DNA from: Candidatus Marinarcus aquaticus
Lineage (GTDB): Bacteria > Campylobacterota > Campylobacteria > Campylobacterales > Arcobacteraceae
NCBI RefSeq assembly: GCF_004116335.1
Contig: NZ_PDKN01000009.1
Span: forward strand, 57,037-121,036
Length of the DNA stretch: 64,000 bases
Direction: 5' to 3'
Notes under the pieces: model-generated
Databases searched by the model: none
What the model saw: the letters and a program-made list of their open reading frames with translations, nothing else
Told to the model about the DNA's origin: nothing
Part shown: positions 17,701 to 25,374 of the stretch, piece by piece
Layout of the letters: every line of letters begins with the position of its first letter
Numbering within the stretch: the first letter of the stretch is position 1
Position numbers and translations under genes: made by a program

Positions 17701-19798
17701 TCTTAAAACATTGATTGAAAATTATTCAAGCAGTGGAAAAGTAACAGCAGAAGGTACCATCAATAATTCATATTTTATGACAGATGGACAACCGACGCAA
17801 TCAAACTATACTTCTTCTAACGATGGTTCAAAAACAGAGGACAGCAAAGGGGATGGTATTGGAATAGGTGAACACTCTAATAACCCTTATTATGCACAAG
17901 GCACAGATGCAAACAGCACTACGTATGTTGGGACAAATGGAGAAGTTGGTCAAGGGAACTGGCAAGCATTTTTAGAAGAACATGATATTGTCTCTTATGC
18001 AATAGGAATGGGTAATAATGTTCAAAGCAGTGGATTAGAGCCAATTGCTTATGATGGTACTTCTGAACAACAAAATCATGATAAATTGTTGCAACCACAA
18101 GTTGACTTTAATAAATTGGGTGATTTATTGGTTTCAACAACACCAGAAGCACAACCTGTTACAAGTACGTTAAGTGCAGAGTTGGGAGCAGATGGAGGGT
18201 ATGTGAGCTCGATTACTATTAGTGGAGAAACATACACTTTTGATGGTACAACCATTACAAATCCTAATGGAACAACAGCGAATGGTCATACATTATGTGT
18301 TACAACAGAATTTGGTACTTTTGAGATCAATTTAGAGACAGGAGTCTATACCTATACGCCTGTAGAAGCATTAGCGCAAGTAGAACAAGAAACTATTGGA
18401 TTTACAGTCACAGATAATGATGGAGATACATCAAGTGCAACATTAACCATTGACTTGTCTGCACTTGTTCCTGATGTACCTACCGTTGTAGAGGATGCAC
18501 ATGATACTGTTATTACGAATGAGAATGGAGCAAGTTCAATACAAGCAGAAGCATCATTGGGCGTTGTTGTTGGAAAAGACTCTGCTGGTTCTACAGTAAC
18601 GGTTACCAATGCCAATGGTGATTCCTTGGTGGGAGACACCGTTACTGTAAAAGTAACCGATGCAAATGGCAGTGAGCATGAAATCAATGCAACGTATAAT
18701 GATGTGCAATTAAAATACATCAGTGATGGTTCGGGAGGTTTGATTGCGGTTACGGATGATGCAACGCAAACTCATGTATTTACCGTTGAAGGTGATGCCA
18801 GTGCAGGTACCTATAAAGTAACAATGATTCATGCTTTGGATCCAGTTTACAGTGTACCATCAATCCTTGAAGACCAAACCACTCAAATTAGTTTGAACAG
18901 CAACGGAGGAAGTAACAGTGGTATTAACGTTACATTAAATAGCAATGGTGGAGCAGTTAATCAGTATGGAAACAGTATCGGTATCAATGATTATGATGTG
19001 GGAAGTGCAAAATATGAGATTGAAGGTTATGAAGTATTAAGTATGAACTTCAATGCTCTTACTGGTGTGAGTGTGAGTAAAGTATCGGTTAACTTTAATG
19101 ATTTTGGATATCATGATGATGCCATAGTAAAAGTGTACTATACTGATAATACATACGATACGTATGAGGTTCATGGAGATTATAATGACAGAGATGGAAT
19201 TGATATTGAAATTCCTGAAGGCAAAACTCTGAGCCGAATCGATTTTGGTGCGGAGGATTATTATGATGATTATTCGGTTAACTCAACGATTACAGTTGTC
19301 TATGATAAACAGAGCACTATTCCTGTGGATAATCCAGAACAAACGCTTGAATTTGGTGCAGTTGTAACGGATGGTAATGGCGATCAAAGTGAAGTGGTTA
19401 CGTTTGATGTGACTGTAGACAGTGACCATGTGTTACAAGGCGATGTATCAGATTCAATTATCGGTGGCGACGGTGATGATACATTCAAACTTTTAAATGG
19501 ACAAGATATCAATTTTGATGGATTGGATGCACATATAAAAAATATTGAAACCATTGATTTAAGTGCTGAGGGTAAAAATGAAATCAAAAACTTATCCTTA
19601 GATGATGTGATTGATATGACGGATTCAGATAATGAGATTAAAATCTCAGGTACATCAGAAGATGAAGTTCATTTAACAAATGAATGGTCAACCAATAATG
19701 TTGTTGATGCAGACGGTTATATTGAGTACATAGGTACATCTGATGATGAGACTGTTAAAGTGAAAATCCATCAAGATATTCATACGGATATTCAATAA
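14723..19798 (+). CDS. LapA-like type I-secreted surface adhesin with retention module and VWA domain
   Basis: The protein has 1,691 residues and is acidic, Asp/Asn/Gly/Ser/Thr-rich and nearly Cys-free. Residues 1 to about 100 form a LapA-type retention module (AKVQSLLGKFYAQD, VGDTIYQGEKVYGD). A TAAG processing motif lies at 120-123, the site class cut by LapG. A 93-residue VCBS/cadherin-like repeat unit follows (about 190-290, codons richer in G+C than its surroundings), then T1SS-143-like beta domains with ITDADGD/VTDADGD motifs. A von Willebrand A domain lies at about 900-1130 with an intact metal site LDYSGS. Near the C-terminus is one RTX-like nonapeptide GGDGDDTFK (around 1580), part of the uncleaved secretion region. 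The start is ATG 14723 after AGGAG; a GTG extension to 14660 would cover the promoter. Lap adhesins are often much longer. Confidence 0.88.
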   Translation: MAESIAKVQSLLGKFYAQDESGNVRVLKVGDTIYQGEKVYGDAANNSSDKLQIVSDTQETFDITGSDSLVFDTSTNEATFGNEEVAFNPNSAWMPTADNATVPEGETVTDAQGDITEEETAAGNEAASSSDVGVFNFENRDGDSVNIQSDLRESVFSNNSDSLVSNNGDGLNSNPSSNLLLNGTPTPDDVNDVPVAVDDSFTLDEDASYTGTVATNDTLSGDGGNTFAVSGNPAHGTVTMNADGTFTYTPAADYNGADSFTYTITDADGDTSTATVNLTVSSVNDVPVAVTDSINVSEEGLTNGIGDTNGTPTDTTNSNSVVGQLTIHNPDNDALTITLNAPTDSLSSGNETIVWSGNNTHELIGKVGDTEVIKIAIADDGSYSVTLLDPVDHPMNDVEDILSFNVGVNISDGESSSSSTITVNIEDDMPTVETSTTVWTEATSIPDIFTGQVSFAGSSANQSRFVFANGAVLVTGKGFTSDTDLTLIDADLNQSSGGLGVASDESPYHNLANEVDFRKTADGEEGSEELIIKLADGKISYGATITFDYMFGGEEEVGEALFYRDGVLISTQRFTSDAQSGDYAKNFEVTDGGFDTIVIRALDNGNGYHDGDNSDFVVSGVEFLGSSQENPISYAEGTIDYEFGADGAGSIVLTSLQNSVRLADGTEPEITISDNTIIAKDADGHLVFQIQFTPSTGQWEFYQYQKFTIGDGSSQTLGFNFRVTDADGDAVNGTVSVGITNHGVEIEGIGAAQGDLTVDEANLDDGTQPNESDLTQSGTFTLNAMDGISEIQIGSETFTYEELVNAASNNISIETDHGTLVITGYSGSETSGTVSYSYTLKDSVDNDTQNGATSDEYVDQIDVNVTDKDGDSSSASININIQDDAPVASDTTVSVDAMQETVFNANVMLTLDYSGSMSSTALSEQKDAAKKLLDQYQKSLNEADRGDVKVMVIKFATGAATHEKVWLTIAEAKAYIDQGKPYGIDSGTNYDDALKTLIENYSSSGKVTAEGTINNSYFMTDGQPTQSNYTSSNDGSKTEDSKGDGIGIGEHSNNPYYAQGTDANSTTYVGTNGEVGQGNWQAFLEEHDIVSYAIGMGNNVQSSGLEPIAYDGTSEQQNHDKLLQPQVDFNKLGDLLVSTTPEAQPVTSTLSAELGADGGYVSSITISGETYTFDGTTITNPNGTTANGHTLCVTTEFGTFEINLETGVYTYTPVEALAQVEQETIGFTVTDNDGDTSSATLTIDLSALVPDVPTVVEDAHDTVITNENGASSIQAEASLGVVVGKDSAGSTVTVTNANGDSLVGDTVTVKVTDANGSEHEINATYNDVQLKYISDGSGGLIAVTDDATQTHVFTVEGDASAGTYKVTMIHALDPVYSVPSILEDQTTQISLNSNGGSNSGINVTLNSNGGAVNQYGNSIGINDYDVGSAKYEIEGYEVLSMNFNALTGVSVSKVSVNFNDFGYHDDAIVKVYYTDNTYDTYEVHGDYNDRDGIDIEIPEGKTLSRIDFGAEDYYDDYSVNSTITVVYDKQSTIPVDNPEQTLEFGAVVTDGNGDQSEVVTFDVTVDSDHVLQGDVSDSIIGGDGDDTFKLLNGQDINFDGLDAHIKNIETIDLSAEGKNEIKNLSLDDVIDMTDSDNEIKISGTSEDEVHLTNEWSTNNVVDADGYIEYIGTSDDETVKVKIHQDIHTDIQ
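15290..15592 (+). repeat. 279-bp VCBS module bounded by 24-bp exact direct repeats
   Basis: The same 24 bases occur at 15290-15313 and 15569-15592, exactly 279 bp (93 codons) apart and in frame; both encode VNDVPVAV. The enclosed module is visibly richer in G+C and uses codons (GCC, ACC, CCC, GTG) that are rare in the rest of the gene. This is the footprint of a tandem adhesin repeat reduced to one unit, or of an acquired module. Copy number may vary between strains, or the array may be collapsed in the assembly. Confidence 0.75.
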
Positions 19799-19806
19799 AA
19801 GAGTGT

Positions 19807-19830
19807 ATAACAAGGCTTTTGCCTTGTTAT
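19807..19830 (+). terminator. Terminator after the adhesin gene
   Basis: Perfect 10-bp arms ATAACAAGGC / GCCTTGTTAT flank TTTT, 8 bases after the stop codon. A T-containing tail (AACTTTCT) follows. It separates the adhesin transcript from the lapG-lapD pair. Confidence 0.75.
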
Positions 19831-19893
19831 AACTTTCTCAAAACTCATAGTGATAATGGCGAGCATTGTGATTTTGTAAGTAGATTAAATCAG

Positions 19894-19907
19894 TTTAAAA
19901 AGGCCTT
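19894..19907 (+). promoter_or_regulatory. Second copy of TTTAAAAAGGCCTT, upstream of the lapG-like gene
   Basis: Identical to 7625-7638. Here it lies 28 bases ahead of a -10 box, a position that overlaps where a -35 region or an activator would sit. It links the two ends of the adhesin locus at the DNA level. The function is unknown. Confidence 0.4.
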
Positions 19908-19932
19908 ATCTTGTTACTTTTTTATGACCTTA

Positions 19933-19941
19933 TGTTATAAT
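19933..19941 (+). promoter_or_regulatory. Extended -10 promoter (TGTTATAAT) immediately before lapG
   Basis: TG at 19933-19934, then TATAAT at 19936-19941. Only 5 bases separate the box from the ATG at 19947, and no ribosome site is present. Transcription should begin at or next to the A of the start codon, giving a leaderless or near-leaderless message. Confidence 0.55.
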
Positions 19942-19946
19942 ATTAT

Positions 19947-20549
19947 ATGAAACTTTTAATCACTTTGTCTCTTAGCATTATTTTATCCATCACTTATGCT
20001 TTTGTCACCAGTGATATTATTAAAGAGGTTGAGAAAAATTATGGGCGATTTGCAAAAAATCGTTTTGTTGCTTTAGAGAGACTTATTAAAAGTTTAGAGA
20101 ATCAAAGTGTTGAAAAAAAGCTTGAAAAAGTGAATGAGTTTTTCAATAATGTGCCTTATTCAAGTGATATAAAGACGTATGGTGTGACCGATTATTGGGC
20201 AACACCATTTGAGTTTTTAGCACGTGATAGAGGAGATTGTGAAGACTATGTGATTGCCAAATACTTTGTTTTAAAGCGTTTGGGAATACCAAGTTCAAAA
20301 ATGTATTTAACTTATGTTCGCGTCAAAGGGTATGATGATGCGCACATGGTACTGACATACTTTCCTACACCACGTTCAGAACCTTATGTTCTGGATAACA
20401 TTCGAAGAATCTTACTGCCTGCTTCCAAACGTACGGACTTAACGCCTGTGTTTAACTTTAATCCTGAGGTTTTACAAGATGGTAAAAAGACAACTGCACA
20501 CCGAAAATGGGACAGACTACTTAAACACATTAGGGAGAATAGAATATGA
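19947..20549 (+). CDS. lapG: LapG-like periplasmic cysteine protease (transglutaminase-like)
   Basis: A 200-residue protein with an N-terminal signal or anchor segment (about 1-20). The bacterial transglutaminase-like cysteine protease triad is Cys98 (RGDCED), His133 (DAHMVL) and Asp150 (YVLDN). The spacing of 35 and 17 residues is close to that of known LapG. Asp97 and Glu99 beside the cysteine match LapG calcium ligands. LapG cleaves the N-terminal retention module of LapA-type adhesins at a TAAG/AA site and releases them from the surface; the adhesin upstream carries TAAG at 120-123. The gene overlaps the LapD-like gene by 4 bp. Confidence 0.92.
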   Translation: MKLLITLSLSIILSITYAFVTSDIIKEVEKNYGRFAKNRFVALERLIKSLENQSVEKKLEKVNEFFNNVPYSSDIKTYGVTDYWATPFEFLARDRGDCEDYVIAKYFVLKRLGIPSSKMYLTYVRVKGYDDAHMVLTYFPTPRSEPYVLDNIRRILLPASKRTDLTPVFNFNPEVLQDGKKTTAHRKWDRLLKHIRENRI

Positions 20550-22450
20550 CGCTCTACCGACAAATAGCGATATTGGTTTCGTTTGTATTTTTAATTTTAT
20601 TATCAACCATACTGCTTGTATCTTTCAGTATCGTTCGAGAATCTGCAAAAAAAGAGTTGTATGAAAATGCACAAAACAGTGTTTCAAGCTTAAGTATTTC
20701 TATTAGTAGCACAGAAGCGACTCAAGGTGCTATTGAGACGATGATTAATGCCAGTTTTGATAATGGGAATTATGAAAGAATCACTTTTGTTGATATAGAT
20801 GAAAAGGTGAAATATGAACGTACAAAAGAGATAAATAACAGCAATATTCCTGCTTGGTTTGAAGAAATTGTGGAGTTTGAACTGCCTGTAGCAAAAGCCA
20901 AACTTTCAAGTGGTTGGCAAGTCATTGGAACCTTGGAGATTTTAAATAATCGAAGTGTGACCTATTTTCAACTTTATAATATCATGATGAGCATGGTGAT
21001 GTATTTAGGAATTGCGTGTATTGTGTTTTTATTAATTTTATCTTATGTATTTCATGTGATTTTACGACCGTTGTTGGATATAGAAAAACAAGCGCAAGCG
21101 GTGATGAAAGATGAGTTTGTAATTCAAGAAAAAATGCCTTGGACCAAAGAGTTTAAAGCAGTCATTGAAAGTATCAATGCCATGGTGCGAAAATTTGAGT
21201 CCATTTTTAAAACAGCCAGTGATACTTTAACAGAAAATAAAGAGCTGCTTTACAATGATAACGTGATGAAAATTGCCAATCGACGTTATTTTATCTTAAA
21301 AGCAACCGAATATCTCACAGATGAAAATGGCAAAAATTATGGTTCAACCATCATTATGTCGGTTAAAAAAGCAGATGTTTTGAATCAAGTGTTAGGGTAT
21401 CAAAGTACAGATAAGCTTTTGTTTGAATTTGCACAGTTCTTAAAAGAGGAAGTTCAAAATTATTCGGATGCCATTGTGTGTCGTATCAATGGTACAGAGA
21501 TTGTGGTGATGCTTCCAAAAATTTATATGCAAGACATTAAAAGTATCCTGGACAAAATCGTGCAATACATAAATGATAAACTTGAAGAGTTAAAACTTAA
21601 TAAAGAGGAGTTTGGGTTAGATATTGGTGTATGTGAATATGAACCACAACACAATATGAGTGAACTGTTTAGTTTAGTGGATTATGCACTTGCACAAGCC
21701 AAATTGCTTCCTTCTGGGCATTATTATGAACTGTTAAATAATAAAGTGGCCATTGCTAAAGAGCGATGGAGACAGATAATTTTAGATGGTTTTAAAAACG
21801 ACAGTTTTGAAATCATGTACCGAAAAGTGGTGGATACTTTTACAAAAGTGAAACGTCATAATGTCGTCAGTTTTGCGCTTAACAGCAACAACGAATCCTA
21901 TTTTTATGGTACATTGATTGCGCCAGTCGTTGAATTGGGAATGGTGCAAGATGTCTATTTGTATGTGATTAAAAAAGTATTACTTTCAAATGACAGTCAA
22001 AATGACATCCCATTGACCATTCAAATCTCTTCACAATTTATTGAAGATGAGGATACTTATGAAAAACTCAAAAAGTTGTTTAGAACACATCAACATGAAG
22101 TGAAAAAAGAGATTATTTTTGAGATTCCAGAATCGGTTATCAATAAACATTTTGAAAACAGTCAACACTATATTAAACTCTTTAAAGAGTTTGGTTTTGG
22201 TTTTGGTATTAACAGTTTTATGGCATATGGAGAGGATTATAACTATCTTAAAGAGTTAAAACCTGCCTTTGTGAAAGCCGATAAACAGTATATCTTAGAT
22301 GCTCAACAAAACATCAATGTGCTTAAAATTGTTTTAGATTCATTGGGGATTGAGTTGATTGCAACGGGCGTGAATGATTTGGATGAGATTGAATCATTGA
22401 ATCAAAAAGGGATTAAAGTCGTTGCAGGAATGGTGGTTGATAAAATATAA
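20546..22450 (+). CDS. lapD: LapD-like inner-membrane c-di-GMP receptor with inactive GGDEF and EAL domains
   Basis: A 634-residue protein. Transmembrane helices lie at about 7-29 and 148-170 and enclose a LapD/MoxY-type periplasmic domain. SGW at 122-124 matches the LapD tryptophan (W125) that docks into LapG. A HAMP-like linker leads to a GGDEF domain whose signature is degraded (RINGTEIVVM in place of GGDEF) and a C-terminal EAL domain in which the EAL signature reads FAL. Both should be catalytically dead, as in LapD, where the EAL domain only binds cyclic-di-GMP. With c-di-GMP bound the receptor holds LapG away from the adhesin; when it is scarce LapG is freed. Overlap with lapG supports the pairing. 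Confidence 0.92.
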   Translation: MTLYRQIAILVSFVFLILLSTILLVSFSIVRESAKKELYENAQNSVSSLSISISSTEATQGAIETMINASFDNGNYERITFVDIDEKVKYERTKEINNSNIPAWFEEIVEFELPVAKAKLSSGWQVIGTLEILNNRSVTYFQLYNIMMSMVMYLGIACIVFLLILSYVFHVILRPLLDIEKQAQAVMKDEFVIQEKMPWTKEFKAVIESINAMVRKFESIFKTASDTLTENKELLYNDNVMKIANRRYFILKATEYLTDENGKNYGSTIIMSVKKADVLNQVLGYQSTDKLLFEFAQFLKEEVQNYSDAIVCRINGTEIVVMLPKIYMQDIKSILDKIVQYINDKLEELKLNKEEFGLDIGVCEYEPQHNMSELFSLVDYALAQAKLLPSGHYYELLNNKVAIAKERWRQIILDGFKNDSFEIMYRKVVDTFTKVKRHNVVSFALNSNNESYFYGTLIAPVVELGMVQDVYLYVIKKVLLSNDSQNDIPLTIQISSQFIEDEDTYEKLKKLFRTHQHEVKKEIIFEIPESVINKHFENSQHYIKLFKEFGFGFGINSFMAYGEDYNYLKELKPAFVKADKQYILDAQQNINVLKIVLDSLGIELIATGVNDLDEIESLNQKGIKVVAGMVVDKI

Positions 22451-22452
22451 AG

Positions 22453-22478
22453 ATCAAAGGTACCTTGGTACCTTTGAT
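22453..22478. terminator. Bidirectional terminator between lapD and a convergent small gene
   Basis: Perfect 12-bp arms (22453-22464 and 22467-22478, reading ATCAAAGGTACC and its complement) flank TT. The stem lies between the lapD stop and the stop of the minus-strand gene ending at 22478. Confidence 0.7.
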
Positions 22479-22816
22479 TATTTGTGCCCTAAAATATAAT
22501 AAATTGGTTTGTCTTCTATTTTTTCTAAAGCAACGTTATATTTTCTGCTCCAGTGTGATACTTCATCATGAAACTCTTCTAAAATTTCAGGTGCGTCATT
22601 TTCATCGCATTTGATTTTAAAATAGTCTGTTTTATTCGATAACCCTACATACGCGTTCATTTTCTTAATGTGATCATGTAGGCTGATAATGTGTTTTGAG
22701 AATTTTTCAAACCCTTCTGTATTATCAATCATTTTTTGTGCTTGTGATACAGAACTTTCTGTTTTTGCATATCCTAATTGCGAAAGTAAAACTTCGGCTG
22801 ATACATCTAAATGCAT
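22478..22816 (-). CDS. Conserved-looking small hypothetical protein
   Basis: A 112-residue soluble protein, mostly helical, with one cysteine and no signal peptide or membrane segment. I do not recognise a family. The start ATG at 22816 follows a GGAGAAAT ribosome site on the minus strand, and the codon pattern looks real. It ends inside the shared terminator stem with lapD. It has no clear operon partner, and nothing in the sequence indicates a function. Confidence 0.7.
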   Translation of the reverse strand: MHLDVSAEVLLSQLGYAKTESSVSQAQKMIDNTEGFEKFSKHIISLHDHIKKMNAYVGLSNKTDYFKIKCDENDAPEILEEFHDEVSHWSRKYNVALEKIEDKPIYYILGHK

Positions 22817-23011
22817 TTATTTCTCCTAATCGTAGTTACATATTTTTCTCTCAAATTATAGAGAGACCAGAAGATTATGTTAGCTAAATATTTTTAAATT
22901 TAGGTTTAAAAATGAATGTTACAAATAAGAGCATATCTAAAAATAAAACAGTGTTTCTTATTTATGTTTAACGCTTCTTTGAGTAGTATTTAAAAAATAA
23001 AAAGGAGAACC

Positions 23012-23326
23012 ATGTCAGTACTATTAGAGATGGCAATGTTCCCAACTGATGGAACAGAGAGTAAGAGTGAATACGTCGCACAAGTGATTAAAACCATACG
23101 TGATTCAGGCTTTCCTTATCAGCTCACGCCCATGGCCACAATCATTGAAACAAAACACATTTCAGATGCGCTTAATATTATTCAAGAGTGTTATGATGTT
23201 TTAGAACACTTAGGGTGTAATCGAGTCTATTCAACCATTACGTTTGATATTCGTAAGAACTCTGATGGTCGATTAAAAGGAAAGGTGGCTTCCATTGAGA
23301 GTAAAATTGGAGAAGTGAATAAATAA
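23012..23326 (+). CDS. MTH1187/YkoF-like thiamine-binding family protein
   Basis: A 104-residue protein matching the short ferredoxin-like proteins of the MTH1187/YqgV family. It has an N-terminal EMAMFPTD strand, the YQLTPMATIIE segment, and a C-terminal TFDIRKN strand. Family members bind thiamine-like pyrimidines as oligomers, but the cellular role is poorly defined. It starts at ATG 23012 after AAAAGGAG. It stands alone and is convergent with a small lipoprotein gene, with 5 bases between the stops. Confidence 0.8.
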   Translation: MSVLLEMAMFPTDGTESKSEYVAQVIKTIRDSGFPYQLTPMATIIETKHISDALNIIQECYDVLEHLGCNRVYSTITFDIRKNSDGRLKGKVASIESKIGEVNK

Positions 23327-23331
23327 GGAGA

Positions 23332-23502
23332 TTATATACACTCTCCTTTGAGTGTATACTCCCCATGTCTGTAATTAAAGACTTTTTGTGTTTTAAATTT
23401 TTTACCTTGTTGCTTACACTCTAAACGTTGTTCGGCAATGCTTTTTTCTTCACAAGCAGTAAAAATGAGTGCCAATGCAATTAAAAATAATATTTGTTTC
23501 AT
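23332..23502 (-). CDS. Small predicted lipoprotein
   Basis: A 56-residue peptide with a short basic N-terminus, a hydrophobic run (ILFLIALALIF) and a lipobox-like TAC, so Cys near position 18 would be lipidated. The mature part is about 38 residues, basic, with two further cysteines. ATG 23502 follows AAGAAAGG with 6-base spacing; an upstream extension to 23523 has no ribosome site. The function is unknown. Confidence 0.6.
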   Translation of the reverse strand: MKQILFLIALALIFTACEEKSIAEQRLECKQQGKKFKTQKVFNYRHGEYTLKGECI

Positions 23503-23575
23503 AAGCGACCTTTCTTTAGTCACCTTTATTATAGCACTTTTTTTTAAAAAAAGTATACTTTTTTAAAAAAAATAA

Positions 23576-24145
23576 TTAAAATAGTGTCTGTTCGTTTTTT
23601 TTCATAAAGAACTCATCTAATACTTTTGTTTTAAAACTTCGTCGATGTAATTTGCAATATCCATACTTTTTGATGGCATCAATGTGTGCTTTGGTACCAT
23701 AGCCTTTATGTTTTTCAAATTGATACGGTGGGTATTGTGACGCAATATCACACATAAAACGATCACGACTCACCTTTGCTAGAATAGAGGCAGCACTCAC
23801 TTCTTGTATGGTGGCATCTGCTTTGATTTTATGATGCAAATTAGGAATTCCAAATGAAGTATTTCCGTCCATCAGATACTCTTTTGCGTTAATATTTTCC
23901 ATGATTTCAAGAATAGAGTGTTTAATACAACTGCTTAATCCTTTTTCATCAATTGTTTGATTATGGGTAAAGACAATGTGATAGTCACATGAGTTAATGA
24001 TTTCATCAAAGAGTGCTTCTCTTCTCTTTTCACTGAGTTGCTTGGAGTCATTGAGCCCTTTGATGGTGTTTCGTATTTTTACCCCTGCAACGACCATTGG
24101 ACCAGCTAAAGGGCCCCGACCTGCTTCATCTATGCCACATAACAT
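23576..24145 (-). CDS. rnhB: Ribonuclease HII
   Basis: A 189-residue cytosolic nuclease that removes ribonucleotides embedded in DNA. The N-terminal CGIDEAGRGPLAGPMVVAGV carries the catalytic Asp6 and Glu7. A middle SAASILAKVSRDR segment and the C-terminal PPYQFEKHKGYGTKAH-type block complete the family pattern. The start is ATG 24145. The window also encodes ribonuclease HI at 41446-41880, so both activities are present. Confidence 0.95.
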   Translation of the reverse strand: MLCGIDEAGRGPLAGPMVVAGVKIRNTIKGLNDSKQLSEKRREALFDEIINSCDYHIVFTHNQTIDEKGLSSCIKHSILEIMENINAKEYLMDGNTSFGIPNLHHKIKADATIQEVSAASILAKVSRDRFMCDIASQYPPYQFEKHKGYGTKAHIDAIKKYGYCKLHRRSFKTKVLDEFFMKKNEQTLF

Positions 24146-24273
24146 AACGTTTCCTTATGAAGGTACCTTAAAAAATCAGATTATTTTTTAGAGATGCCTT
24201 TAAATTAAAGTTTCTTAAAATATTTAATGGTATTATAATACACTTATGTTGACAAAGAGGAATAAGGGATACA

Positions 24274-25374
24274 ATGAAGAGGCCGCTTCTTATAATTACC
24301 ATAGTGATAATAATTGTAGGAGTCGCAGCTTGGTTCAATCGTCCTCATGAAATCAAAATTGGTTTTGTCGCCGGTTTAAGTGGTAAATACTCTACTTTAG
24401 GACACAGCGTATTAAATGGAGTGCGTTTGGCTTTAGAAGAGGTTGATTATAAAGTTGGCAATCAAAACATTCAGCTCATTCAAAAAGACGATCAACAAAA
24501 TCCCAAAGAAGCACAAAATATTATTCATGAATTTGCAGCCAATGGCGTCAAGCTTATTATTGGGAATACCACCAGTTCTATGACCAAAGAGTCCATAAAA
24601 ATATTACAAGAATATCCACAACTTTTAATGATCTCTCCCACTGCAAGCAGCAGTGAATTCAGTAATAAAAAAGATAATTTTGTGCGAACACAAGTGGCAC
24701 ACAATACTTCTCGTTTTAACAAACTTTCCTCCTATTTACTAGCTCATGATATTCGAAATTTGTATATGGTGTATGATGAAAAAAATAAATCGTATGTGAA
24801 CAACTATTTAAACAATTTTGAGGACTCTTTTGTGCAATTGGGTGGTCCTGCTTTAATTGAAGCAAAAAAACTCAGTGAATCATACAGTGCCATTGCTTCA
24901 GATATTAAAGAGAAAAATGTTGATGCTGTTGTGGTCATTGCAAACTCCATTGACAGTTCAAAATTCATTCAATATTTACGACTTAATGGTATCAAACAAC
25001 AAGTGGTGGTTTCAGGGTGGGCCAAAAGTGATGACTTTATTGAAAATGGTGGAAAATATGTTGAAGGTATTATTTTTATTACGGGCTATGATGATAACTC
25101 AAAAGACCAAGCCTATGTAGAGTTTGTTCAACGTTATATCAATCGTTATGGTACAAAACCTTCTGTTTTTTCTGCTCAAGCGTATGAAACGATGCAAATC
25201 ATCTTAGAGGTCATTAACAAAGACAGCAATATTGTAAACCTTAAACAACATTTATTGACTCAAAAAGTGTTTGAGGGTCTTCAAGGAAAAGTTGTATTTG
25301 ATAAGTTTGGGGATGTTGACCGAGACTATTTTTTAATGACAGTCAAAAATAATCAATTTGTAAAAAAAGAGTAG
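24274..25374 (+). CDS. Periplasmic binding protein of the LIV/ABC type, partner of the next kinase
   Basis: A 366-residue protein with an N-terminal hydrophobic helix (about 5-21) that lacks a clear lipobox, then a type I periplasmic-binding fold: IKIGFVAGLSGKYSTLGHSVLNGVRLALEEV, IIGNTTSSMT, MISPTASSSEF, YMVYDEKN, QAYETMQIILEVI. This resembles Leu/Ile/Val or amide-binding proteins. No transporter permease or ATPase follows. Instead the stop overlaps the start of a sensor kinase by one base, so it probably presents a ligand to that kinase. The ligand is unknown. Confidence 0.82.
   Translation: MKRPLLIITIVIIIVGVAAWFNRPHEIKIGFVAGLSGKYSTLGHSVLNGVRLALEEVDYKVGNQNIQLIQKDDQQNPKEAQNIIHEFAANGVKLIIGNTTSSMTKESIKILQEYPQLLMISPTASSSEFSNKKDNFVRTQVAHNTSRFNKLSSYLLAHDIRNLYMVYDEKNKSYVNNYLNNFEDSFVQLGGPALIEAKKLSESYSAIASDIKEKNVDAVVVIANSIDSSKFIQYLRLNGIKQQVVVSGWAKSDDFIENGGKYVEGIIFITGYDDNSKDQAYVEFVQRYINRYGTKPSVFSAQAYETMQIILEVINKDSNIVNLKQHLLTQKVFEGLQGKVVFDKFGDVDRDYFLMTVKNNQFVKKE

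Noticed and set aside
22847..22866. TCTCTC-N8-GAGAGA inverted repeat between the small hypothetical gene and the thiamine-binding gene
   Set aside because: Short simple-sequence arms; no partner copy or clear promoter context.
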